64,000 nucleotides of DNA from Hymenobacter fodinae. Lineage in GTDB: Bacteria > Bacteroidota > Bacteroidia > Cytophagales > Hymenobacteraceae. Below are positions 25,448 through 33,014 of the stretch, one piece after another (position 1 is the first letter of the stretch; each line of letters opens with the position of its first letter). The DNA lies in contig NZ_SRLA01000002.1 of the NCBI RefSeq assembly GCF_004745825.1, positions 1,531,967 to 1,595,966 of the forward strand, given 5' to 3'. A model generated the notes under the pieces. The model saw only the letters and a program-made list of their open reading frames with translations, was not told where the DNA came from and made no database searches. A program made the translations under genes and the position numbers.

Positions 25448-25539
25448 AAGCAGCAAGATGCTACCAGCGCCAACGCTACGCAGGATTTGGCCCTATTTTG
25501 CGGCAAGTATTTCGCGGGCTTCTTGTAGTTTTATATCCT

Positions 25540-26022
25540 ATGGAAGTCTTCGGCCCTAAGTACATCGGTCATACCTTAGACCTGCGCACCATTCGCGCTT
25601 TTATCTTGGATCTCGAGCTCAACGAAGCCGACACGCTCCTACTTCATCCAGACAACTACGATAGCCTGGTCTTGGAGTACCGCGACATGTACCGCGAGCC
25701 GATGCCACAGCCATTCTATGTCTTGGGGGTATACATTGATGAGGCCGACGCTAATGCCATCGGGCCGCTTCGGGTACCGAAGGATAGGGTAGTAGTCCTG
25801 TATGATGATACCCGGCCGCATCGGGTCGAGTTGGCCAGGGCGGACACCACACTAGGAGATGATGGCCGCACGCTCTACCGGTGCACCGAATGTGGTGGCT
25901 TTGTGACGCCGGATGGCTTACCTATTACGGGTTCACTACGAAAGCAGTATATCAACTGGGTGAAGACACGCGAAGACCCCTCCACGGTTCGCACGGTTGG
26001 GGAGTGCTGCGTGAAGGGGTAA
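25540..26022 (+). CDS. Plus-strand phage cargo protein with a Cys pair (160 aa)
   Basis: The chosen start is MEVFGPKYIGHTLDL; a longer frame starts at 25498 but would overlap the candidate promoter TAGTTTTA (25526-25533). The first ~100 residues look like a mixed alpha/beta fold (NEADTLLLHPDNYDSLVLEY; KDRVVVLYDD). The C-terminal half has YRCTECGGF and a closing GECC, a plausible zinc site. It lies between the small terminase and HNH genes on the opposite strand. Function unknown. Confidence 0.6.
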   Translation: MEVFGPKYIGHTLDLRTIRAFILDLELNEADTLLLHPDNYDSLVLEYRDMYREPMPQPFYVLGVYIDEADANAIGPLRVPKDRVVVLYDDTRPHRVELARADTTLGDDGRTLYRCTECGGFVTPDGLPITGSLRKQYINWVKTREDPSTVRTVGECCVKG

Positions 26023-26024
26023 AG

Positions 26025-26390
26025 CTAGGCCGCGTTAGCCAGCGGAAACAAGTCCGGCGCGGGGGCTGGAAGGTCGGCGCCTTTATTCATGTTGCACCGA
26101 TAGCAGAGGCATTGCAGGTTTGCCCGATGGTTGCCGCCGCCTAGGCTTAGGGGTATTATATGGTCAACTGTTAGCCGGAACTTGGTTCGGCACGTTCGGC
26201 AGCGTCGTTCCTCGCGGAGCACCTGAGCCTTAAGCGCCTGCCATTCAGGGCAATTCTCATCAGGTCGGGGCGTGGGGTCGGGAAGTAGCCTTGGGCCTTC
26301 GCGAATCCGGCGCTTGCGTCTTTTTTTAGCACGCCCCGCTTTGCTAAGTTTTTTAGTTGGAGGCTGCTTGTACTTTGCATTGAATTTCAT
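26025..26390 (-). CDS. HNH endonuclease (121 aa)
   Basis: The HNH fold is clear: zinc cysteines in CRTC and CYRC, the core VDHIIPLSLGGG, and the Asn and His residues in NHRANLQCLC. The first ~45 residues are highly basic (KKLSKAGRAKKRRKRRIREG). HNH genes beside terminase genes are common in cos-type tailed phages, where they help cut concatemers. By position it belongs to the late transcript. It abuts, tail to tail, the plus-strand gene ending at 26022. Confidence 0.88.
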   Translation of the reverse strand: MKFNAKYKQPPTKKLSKAGRAKKRRKRRIREGPRLLPDPTPRPDENCPEWQALKAQVLREERRCRTCRTKFRLTVDHIIPLSLGGGNHRANLQCLCYRCNMNKGADLPAPAPDLFPLANAA

Positions 26391-26440
26391 AAATAGGTGG
26401 GCTCAATTATGACAAATCTGTACTAATACTTTTTCGCCCT

Positions 26441-27061
26441 ATGCTTACCCCGCCGTACCCCGGTCCCTCTACAATTACCGATGCCGCCGGTCGACCCGTT
26501 GGTCCGAATACTTGGTTTTACTTTCACCGGTGGCCGTATCCGGCGAAACTAGGACCAGACACCACCGGGCTGTCTTCGTGCTTTCTATGGCGCCTAGAAG
26601 AGACGAAATCGGGTAAGTACATGCTCGTCGCCTACGGGGAGAATAAGCGGCTGCGGTTCACCCATAAGCGTAGCCGGGAGCTAATCTCGTTTTGCCCCTC
26701 CGTTCATATGCTGCTCCAAGATTACCCCTTGGAGTGGAGCCGTTGGCTTGCGTCGGGAGTAGGGGTGTACCTGACTGATTCAGGCCTTGATATAATGCTA
26801 CACACGCAGCTCAAGCAAGGCCGGGGAAGTACTACCCTAGATTGGCGAGGTATGCGAAAGCCATACACCCGCGAGGAAATCAGTTGGTGGCTGATGGAAA
26901 CTTTATACGTTGCCCTGCACTACCGCAAGGCTGTGAAAACTGAAGACCGCGAGGGAGAGGAGATGGTACGCCAAGCCGTGCTTAAGTTCATCAAGACCAT
27001 GGAGCGGCGCGAGGCCGCCGGCCGGCCCAGCATACCACCGAAGCGGGAGCGGTCGGCCTAG
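26441..27061 (+). CDS. Plus-strand phage cargo protein of unknown function (206 aa)
   Basis: Starts MLTPPYPGPSTITDAAGRPV. It is rich in Trp and aromatics (WFYFHRWPYP, WLMETLYVALHYR) and in Arg/Lys; the C-terminal third is helical and basic. There are no membrane segments. TACTTTTT at 26427-26434 lies just upstream of the start and could be a -7 element. It overlaps the sigma-factor gene by 4 bp, tail to tail. An accessory role is possible; no family is recognised. Confidence 0.65.
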   Translation: MLTPPYPGPSTITDAAGRPVGPNTWFYFHRWPYPAKLGPDTTGLSSCFLWRLEETKSGKYMLVAYGENKRLRFTHKRSRELISFCPSVHMLLQDYPLEWSRWLASGVGVYLTDSGLDIMLHTQLKQGRGSTTLDWRGMRKPYTREEISWWLMETLYVALHYRKAVKTEDREGEEMVRQAVLKFIKTMERREAAGRPSIPPKRERSA

Positions 27062-27789
27062 GCCGCCATCTCCAGTGCTGGCTTTTTCGGCTCGCGGAAA
27101 AGGCCCCCGGTATTTACACCTGATAGAGCTGCGTATAGCTCGGGGGTTGGCCGCAACTGTGGGTTGTTTATAGCCCACCGGCGAAGCGCGCCCATGCCCT
27201 TTTCTACATGCCTGTGAACGAGCTCCCTAGTTATACCTAGCACTTCGGCGGCCTGGGTCTGAGTGAGGCCGTGGAAGTAAGTTAAAATGATAGAAGACCG
27301 TTGCCCTAGTGGCAAGCGCAGTACTGCCTTGGTAACTTCCGCAAGAACGTGGCTGGCCTGCTCATGGCTTATCCCATACTCAGGTTCATCTATGCTATCG
27401 GATTCGGCTACTGTGAGAAGCATGAAGGGGTCTTCGTCGTACCCGGGCTCGCTGGGGTTCTGCTTCTTGATAGTGTGAACCGCTGTGCGAAGATGGATAC
27501 GGTAAGCCCAAGCCAACAGGGCGCCGGCACCGAGGGTTTCCCCTTGCTCGGCACCGGCGGGGTTGTAGCGACGTTTACGAAACAAGGTCAGCAACAGGGC
27601 CAAACTATCCTGCACCAGATCATTGCGCTTATCCGGGCATGACACAAACAGTCGGCGAAAACTGTAGGAGGTCAAGCTTTGACGGAGCTTGTCGAGGACC
27701 GGTCCTAAGTGCCGTTCGTCGCCTGAATCATAATAGGCGAAGACGGCGGCTGTTAGGGGGCAGGCTTGTACGGTTACGTCCTGTTCCAT
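27058..27789 (-). CDS. Phage-encoded sigma-70 family RNA polymerase sigma factor (243 aa)
   Basis: Region 2 is DKRNDLVQDSLALLLTLFRKRRYNP followed by LLAWAYRIHLRTAVHTIKKQ. Region 4 carries a helix-turn-helix (LRLPLGQRSSIILTYFHGLTQTQAAEVLGITRELVHRHVEKG). The size matches ECF-like sigmas with a C-terminal extension (about 190-243). It starts 4 nt after the stop of the ParB-like gene, so the two are co-transcribed. It sits between the early genes and the late genes and may switch on the late operon; no target promoter was identified. Confidence 0.85.
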   Translation of the reverse strand: MEQDVTVQACPLTAAVFAYYDSGDERHLGPVLDKLRQSLTSYSFRRLFVSCPDKRNDLVQDSLALLLTLFRKRRYNPAGAEQGETLGAGALLAWAYRIHLRTAVHTIKKQNPSEPGYDEDPFMLLTVAESDSIDEPEYGISHEQASHVLAEVTKAVLRLPLGQRSSIILTYFHGLTQTQAAEVLGITRELVHRHVEKGMGALRRWAINNPQLRPTPELYAALSGVNTGGLFREPKKPALEMAA

Positions 27790-27793
27790 GATC

Positions 27794-28645
27794 TTACTTG
27801 AAGAAACGTATTCTGTTTTCGTGGTTGGTTTTGTAGTTGTAAAGGGTCTCCAGCATCTCCAAGTACTGCTTATGATTGACGCACCGAACTACGGAGTTCG
27901 GTTGTAGCGCAATCTTGTGCAGAAACACTTCCTGCTTAAACCCCTCCACGTAAAGCACGCAGTGATTGATGGCTCGGACGAACCGAGTTTCGTAGCCGTA
28001 TTCGAACTTGGTTATCTGGAGTATCTTCTCCAGAAACTCGGCTACCTCAATAGCACGGAGGTAGTACCCACCCTGAAAATTGCCTGCTCTAAAGTCAACG
28101 TGCTTATTGCTATCGTTGCCCGATACCAGCTCTTGGGCGGTTGACAGGGAGAACTTCGGATGATGCTTAATAAAGCGGCTTAGCTCGATATAAGGGGCCT
28201 TGCCTTTTACCGTCCAATAGTTGAGGTAGTCGGCACCTTTCCAGTTCTTATTATTCGCGTTGAGGATAGCAATATCCTCCTCTTTAAGCTCCTCCGTAAT
28301 ACGGTAGTAGATTGGCACTCCGAGTAGCCGGGCAGCTTCCAGGCGGTGCTGGCCATCAATTACTTCGAAGTCTTTGGTTACATCGATTGGTTTGATGTGC
28401 AACCAGTTGCGGACCTTGATAGCCGCCGCGAGCTTATGAGCATGGGTGTTATCAACCTCCCGGTTCGCCGTAATGGTTTTGAACTGGTCGTAGTTGGTCG
28501 TATGGAAAACGGCACCAGTAGGGAGGGGCTCAGTGCTAATTTCCTCCGGTTGCTGGGCTGCTTCAATATCAGCGCTGTCCTTAATGACTGCGAGTGTTAC
28601 TTCTTCGTTTAGCGACTCGAAGAATGATTTTCCAGAGGCTTCCAT
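27794..28645 (-). CDS. ParB-like nuclease-domain protein (283 aa)
   Basis: The ParB N-terminal signature is complete. LAAAIKVRNWLHIKPIDVTKDF leads to FEVIDGQHRLEAARLLGVPI (GQHR box) and YYRITEELKEEDIAILNANN. A C-terminal helical region follows; no canonical central helix-turn-helix was recognised. This domain occurs both in partition proteins and in phage proteins modulating replication or DNA modification. No ParA lies nearby and no parS-like repeats were found, so partition is doubtful. Confidence 0.75.
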   Translation of the reverse strand: MEASGKSFFESLNEEVTLAVIKDSADIEAAQQPEEISTEPLPTGAVFHTTNYDQFKTITANREVDNTHAHKLAAAIKVRNWLHIKPIDVTKDFEVIDGQHRLEAARLLGVPIYYRITEELKEEDIAILNANNKNWKGADYLNYWTVKGKAPYIELSRFIKHHPKFSLSTAQELVSGNDSNKHVDFRAGNFQGGYYLRAIEVAEFLEKILQITKFEYGYETRFVRAINHCVLYVEGFKQEVFLHKIALQPNSVVRCVNHKQYLEMLETLYNYKTNHENRIRFFK

Positions 28646-28738
28646 TGCTTTATGGTTGAAAAGTGAATTAAAGATTGAGTGCGGCCCTTGGCTTTCAAGG
28701 GGTTCTAAAATGTATTTGCCGTATTCTCTGACTTGATT

Positions 28739-29632
28739 TTAAGCCGCGCAACCTGGGAAGCCGATTAAGTGGGCGTCGCCTAAGTCTACATCTAGGATGC
28801 GCTGGAGCAGCTGGCGTAACTCCTCGTAATGCTCGGCCGTGGTGGCGAAGGCCTCCAATGCCGCCGCATGGTTACAGGCATTTAGCACCTGGTTGAAATA
28901 GGCTACTATAGAGCGGTTGCGTATGTCTTCATTGATCTCCGCCTCTATTTCATCGGCCAGGGTCTGCTTTACCATGTTGCCGTTTTCATCCGGCCGATAG
29001 GTGGGTAACTCGTGCCCCGTGGCCTCGCGCATCCCCTTGAACACGTCGAACTTCGTGGCCTCCAAAACGTGCATAGAGAAGGTGGCGAAGTCCTCCGCAT
29101 TGCTTGATCCTATATGCTCACCTCGCCAAGAGGCACCAGAGAAGTATTCCCTCAGATCGTTCTTAAAGTGGTATTCATCGAGGGTCTTCTCATCTTCTTT
29201 GAAGACTACCCGCCACTTCTGCTCGCCCGCTTCATCTAGGCCATCCTCTGCCCAGTCGTCGTCTTCACCGCCACCAAATTCTTCTAGGCTAGCCATGCGC
29301 TTTTCAATGGCGTAGCGCTTAAGGTCCCCTTCGCAGGTATCCAGCAGTTGAATTAGGCATCCTAGGGCGCTGGTAACGTCGTTATGTATACCTCTCAATG
29401 CCTCGCCTAGAATGACCATGTGGTAGAAGCGGGGCATGCAGTAATTGAAGGTTTGCTCGAACTCAGTGGTTTGCTCCGGCTGGGTGGCCTGCTTCATAAG
29501 GCTGATATACTCGCCCATGGAATACATCGGGGTTACTACTGTTTCTATGGTGTGAAGCTTGCCCATGTACGCATTGAAAAGCTTGGCGAGGTTGTCTTCT
29601 GCCTCGATTCGATTCATTATGTGAAAGCGCAT
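28739..29632 (-). CDS. Early phage protein of unknown function (297 aa)
   Basis: The start MRFHIMNRIEAEDNL is chosen; a far-upstream in-frame ATG at 29737 would read through the two hairpins at 29672-29721 and look like leader. ATG at 29617 is another option. The protein is helical and acidic in the middle (EEFGGGEDDDWAEDGLDEAG). The N-terminal half is rich in Met and Tyr (MGKLHTIETVVTPMYSMGEY). No known domain. It opens the second part of the early operon, before the ParB-like gene. Confidence 0.6.
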   Translation of the reverse strand: MRFHIMNRIEAEDNLAKLFNAYMGKLHTIETVVTPMYSMGEYISLMKQATQPEQTTEFEQTFNYCMPRFYHMVILGEALRGIHNDVTSALGCLIQLLDTCEGDLKRYAIEKRMASLEEFGGGEDDDWAEDGLDEAGEQKWRVVFKEDEKTLDEYHFKNDLREYFSGASWRGEHIGSSNAEDFATFSMHVLEATKFDVFKGMREATGHELPTYRPDENGNMVKQTLADEIEAEINEDIRNRSIVAYFNQVLNACNHAAALEAFATTAEHYEELRQLLQRILDVDLGDAHLIGFPGCAA

Positions 29633-29671
29633 GATGCTAAAATGATATAGGTGAAAAGCTTGAAATTTGGC

Positions 29672-29721
29672 AAAGGGGTTCCCTTTCGGAGAAGTAGTCG
29701 GTTTTTTTAGACCACTTCTCC
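29672..29721 (-). promoter_or_regulatory. Two stacked hairpins before an early gene
   Basis: On the minus strand a 12-bp stem (GGAGAAGTGGTC with GACTACTTCTCC, one G-T pair) is followed by a 6-bp stem (AAAGGG with CCCTTT). They lie between the stop of 29752-30618 and the start of the next gene. There is no U run, so they may be an mRNA processing or translation-control structure and not a terminator. Confidence 0.45.
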
Positions 29722-29751
29722 GTTTGGGTTTTATCAAGAAATGAGGGGGTG

Positions 29752-30618
29752 TTAACCTACCGGGCCGAAGTCGCCATGGTCGGTGTGGTAGCCGGGAATT
29801 TCATCGGCCATTGATTCGCGACCAGCTGCCCACGCTTCGTAAGCTGCAGCGGTGCGGTAGTGCATATACTTGCCAGTGGGGTACGTTTCCAAGGGCATAT
29901 CCCGCTTCCGGGCCCACGCTTCGAAGATGGCTTTGGTATTGCTCTGTGAAGCGTTACGGTTCATCAGTGCCTCCGCTTCTGCTTCGGGGGTGGCATACTG
30001 AGTAGGGCGGGGTTTGCGTAGCTCGTCACGAAGCCCACGCAAGTACCGGGCGAAGCCATCCAGCGTCAGGAAGGTTAGCTGAGCGCGGGCTACCAGGTAT
30101 TCTTGGTGCTGAGCATCTGACTCATACTCGCCCATAGGGCACCCCTTCAAATGATCGGGCAATAGGTCGGCTTCTACTGTATTGATTACTGCCTCCGAAA
30201 GACAATACACTGTCCAGCCTAGGTTACTCAGAATGCGGAGCGTGAACTTCAACGACTGTAAGGTGGCAGGGTCCGACCAGTCGCGGTGCTTTTCCTGAAC
30301 TAATAAGGCAATCTTGTTATGCGGATCAGCAAAGGATACGAGATAGGAGAGCACCGGGAACTTGTGATACATGGCCACGCCAGCACCCCGAAGCGCATTC
30401 TCTACCGAGTAAGAATTTTCTGGCCACTCGTACTCATAACCCAGCGCGAAGATTTTCAGCGTGCTCCGCTTCATCTCCAGAATAGCGGGCATACGCCGGG
30501 TATACTCCTCTATTATTTGCTGCTCTATCGATTCCACTTTCCCTCGCGGGGCGTGTTGCTCCGGTTCAGGCCCATTCCATCCGTAGGGCTTGATAATGTT
30601 AATGCGGTGTAATTCCAT
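29752..30618 (-). CDS. Early phage protein, nuclease-like fold without clear catalytic residues (288 aa)
   Basis: MELHRINIIKPYGWNGPEP starts the gene; the middle (SVENALRGAGVAMYHKFPVL, then SYLVSFADPHNKIALLVQEKH) has the alternation of helix and strand seen in PD-(D/E)XK nucleases. The expected Asp and Glu positions read Ser and Leu, so catalysis is unlikely or the resemblance is chance. The C-terminal ~100 residues hold a helical region (KAIFEAWARKRDMPLETYPT). Early operon, function unknown. Confidence 0.5.
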   Translation of the reverse strand: MELHRINIIKPYGWNGPEPEQHAPRGKVESIEQQIIEEYTRRMPAILEMKRSTLKIFALGYEYEWPENSYSVENALRGAGVAMYHKFPVLSYLVSFADPHNKIALLVQEKHRDWSDPATLQSLKFTLRILSNLGWTVYCLSEAVINTVEADLLPDHLKGCPMGEYESDAQHQEYLVARAQLTFLTLDGFARYLRGLRDELRKPRPTQYATPEAEAEALMNRNASQSNTKAIFEAWARKRDMPLETYPTGKYMHYRTAAAYEAWAAGRESMADEIPGYHTDHGDFGPVG

Positions 30619-30741
30619 ATATAGAGGGTGTAAAAGGTGTAAAAAGACACGTCTGGTAAAACCCGGAATTTCCGGTTTTATGAAAGTATGCTTTCGTACG
30701 TTTATGGCGGGCGGGGCTTCATAACTATTATTTGCGTATGG

Positions 30742-31353
30742 TTAGGCGGCCGTGGGCAGGGTGCCAAGGTTCGGGAGGCGGTCGGTGCGAATCAGCTTGA
30801 TGCAGTCCGATAGCTCCCCGCTCTGTAGCCGCGGCCCGTCTATGTACTGGGAGTGCTGCAGCAAATGCAGGTAGGTAAGCATGGCTTGCTCCCAAGCGGC
30901 TAGCGCAGCCTCGACTAGTGGGTCAACTGTAGCGCGAGCTTCCTGAATTTCAGGGAGCAACAGCAGATATATTTCGTCGTTTTCCTGGGTGAAGAATAGA
31001 TCGGGGCCCAGCTGATGCCGGTCGCGCCACGTTGCCAGTACTTCCTTCACGATAGGCTCAGAATCTTTCACTGCATGCCAGGCAGACCGCAAGGCCATTA
31101 CGGCGGCATCCATGCTGGCCAGGAGCTTCTGCCACTCGCCAGCATTTGCCCAGCCACCATCTACGTGAGGATTGGCACCGGCAGGCCGGGTGCGCTGCAG
31201 TACCAGTTGCTGTATGCGCTTAATAGATTCGGCCGTGTCACGTAGCCGGCGGCGGAGGGAGCGGGCCATAGTGCGGCCGCGGTATAAGGGTTCAGCGGCA
31301 AGTTGTTGCCGGGCTAGCTCGCGGAGCTGCGGAGGTACGGGAGGTAGGTTCAT
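30742..31353 (-). CDS. Early phage helical protein of unknown function (203 aa)
   Basis: Start MNLPPVPPQLRELARQQLAA; ATG overlaps the stop of the 57-aa membrane gene (ATGA), implying coupling. Mostly alpha-helical with basic N-terminus (RGRTMARSLRRRLRDTAESI) and a long C-terminal helix pair. No motif of a known family. It lies downstream of the helicase gene and might take part in replication. Confidence 0.6.
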   Translation of the reverse strand: MNLPPVPPQLRELARQQLAAEPLYRGRTMARSLRRRLRDTAESIKRIQQLVLQRTRPAGANPHVDGGWANAGEWQKLLASMDAAVMALRSAWHAVKDSEPIVKEVLATWRDRHQLGPDLFFTQENDEIYLLLLPEIQEARATVDPLVEAALAAWEQAMLTYLHLLQHSQYIDGPRLQSGELSDCIKLIRTDRLPNLGTLPTAA

Positions 31354-31523
31354 GGCTTGCGGAACCAGTTATAAGCTTTAGGCCAAAACCAAGTGATGAT
31401 CACCGACCCGAAGGAATACCAACCCGTCGCTACGGGGGTATATAAGCCGATTATGTGAAGCACCCCTGCCATGGCGAACGAACAGAGAAAGACAAAGCAG
31501 AACTCTTTCTTAAATCCTTCCAT
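31350..31523 (-). CDS. 57-residue two-pass membrane protein
   Basis: MEGFKKEFCFVFLCSFAMAG, then two hydrophobic segments split by a short GLYTPVATGW turn, and a basic ending FRKP. ATG is 3 nt after the DnaB stop, and its TGA overlaps the next gene's ATG. Translation in this operon is therefore likely although the gene is very short. Holin-like topology is possible, but a place in the replication module argues for another role. Confidence 0.6.
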   Translation of the reverse strand: MEGFKKEFCFVFLCSFAMAGVLHIIGLYTPVATGWYSFGSVIITWFWPKAYNWFRKP

Positions 31524-31526
31524 GGC

Positions 31527-33014
31527 CTAGTCTACCGGTTCGCCGGCATCGCTAAACTCGCTGGGTGTTGAGGTGCGCAGAGCTATCTTGCGCGGGCCGA
31601 AATGCTCAGCAGCAGGGGCGGGGGTGGGCACTGTTACCGGAGGGGTGAAGCTGGCATCTTCCAGGTCAAAGTACCGGCCGTTCTTCATCGTTGAGCCTAC
31701 CGTTACTTCTTTCAGCGGCCCGTTGCGGTGCTTCGCGAAAATCACATCGGTAGTGTCTGCTACCGAGTCGCCTACTTCATCTTCCTTCACCCCATAGTAT
31801 TCGGCCCGATACAGGAAGACTACCACATCGGCGTCTTGCTCAATGGAGCCCGACTCGCGTAGGTCGGACAGCATCGGCTTCTTTTCACCGCCCCGGGTTT
31901 CAACGGCCCGCGAGAGCTGCGACAACGCCAGCACAGGTACGTTCAATTCTTTCGCGGTTAGCTTGAGCCCGCGGCTAATGGCGGCTATTTCCTGTTCCCG
32001 AGTGCCTTTGCCGGGGGCGGTCATTAGCTGCAGATAGTCGACTATAATCCATTGGATATTATGCTCAGCTTTCAACTTGGCAGCGTGGGCCCGAAACTCG
32101 CTAATGGAGAGGCCGGGGGTATCGTTGATGTAGATTTGGGCATTGCGTAGGCCCTGGGTCCGGTGGCGTATTGTCTTTGCTTCTTCTAGGCCGCCGCTTG
32201 GGAAGTAGCCCTTCTGCAGCTGGGAGGTGGTATACTCGCCTAGCTCCGTGGCAATCATCTTGCGCACCATCTGCGTATTGCTCATCTCCAAGTTGAAGAT
32301 GGCGCCCGGGTATCCTGATCGGGCGGCGGGCACGGCACCTGCTAGGGCAAAGCTGGTTTTGCCTACGCCGGGTCGGGCGGCAATGATAATGAGGTCGGAA
32401 GGCTGCCAGCCGCCGGATACATCATCTACGGCAGCGAGGCCACAGGGCACCCCCGTAATGCCGCCGGCTTTCTGTGCTGCCTGCTCTATCTCCGTCGCGA
32501 CCTGCTCCAGCATATCGGCTACTGTTATCGGGCCGCTGGTATGCAGTGACTGTTGAATCGTATGGATGCGGGTGTAGGCTTGCGCCATCATCTCCTGAAC
32601 ATCACTAGTGGGGTCAATAGAACCCTTTAGTAGTTCCTGGAAAAGCTCGCCTATTTGACGCTTCGCCGTTAGCTGAAGCAGGAACTGGCAGTAGTCGCCA
32701 ATGGCCCGGCCGCGGGGGGCGTGCGTGTATAGCTTGTTTACGTACCCAGCGCCGCCGGTGCTTCTTAGGGTGCCATCTTTGGCTAAGCGCTGGCTTACTG
32801 TCAGGTTGTCAACAGTTATACCTTCGGTGCGGAGCGCTTGAATGGCATTGAACAGGTAGCGGTGGGCGGGCGTGTAGAAGATTTTCTCGCCGTTCTTAAG
32901 CAGGGTTAGCGCGTCGCGTAAGCCTGCATCACTGGTAAGCATGATGCCGAGTACGGCGCGCTCCAGTTCGTCGGAATTTTGTGGGAGGTGGGAGAAATTA
33001 TCGAGAGGGTTCAT
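31527..33014 (-). CDS. dnaB: DnaB-type replicative helicase
   Basis: The N-terminal DnaB domain opens with SHLPQNSDELERAVLGIMLT. Walker A is ARPGVGKT at residues 213-220. The RecA-fold core includes WIIVDYLQLMTAP and VLALSQLSRAVETR. At 495 residues it is close to full length. The start overlaps the initiator gene by 4 bp (ATGA), so both are made together: the initiator probably melts the origin and loads this helicase, as lambda O and P do. It lacks a separate loader gene that I can recognise. Confidence 0.93.
   Translation of the reverse strand: MNPLDNFSHLPQNSDELERAVLGIMLTSDAGLRDALTLLKNGEKIFYTPAHRYLFNAIQALRTEGITVDNLTVSQRLAKDGTLRSTGGAGYVNKLYTHAPRGRAIGDYCQFLLQLTAKRQIGELFQELLKGSIDPTSDVQEMMAQAYTRIHTIQQSLHTSGPITVADMLEQVATEIEQAAQKAGGITGVPCGLAAVDDVSGGWQPSDLIIIAARPGVGKTSFALAGAVPAARSGYPGAIFNLEMSNTQMVRKMIATELGEYTTSQLQKGYFPSGGLEEAKTIRHRTQGLRNAQIYINDTPGLSISEFRAHAAKLKAEHNIQWIIVDYLQLMTAPGKGTREQEIAAISRGLKLTAKELNVPVLALSQLSRAVETRGGEKKPMLSDLRESGSIEQDADVVVFLYRAEYYGVKEDEVGDSVADTTDVIFAKHRNGPLKEVTVGSTMKNGRYFDLEDASFTPPVTVPTPAPAAEHFGPRKIALRTSTPSEFSDAGEPVD

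Noticed and set aside
27794..28645. Plasmid-type partition system
   Set aside because: The ParB-like domain stands alone: no ParA gene and no parS-like repeats nearby.
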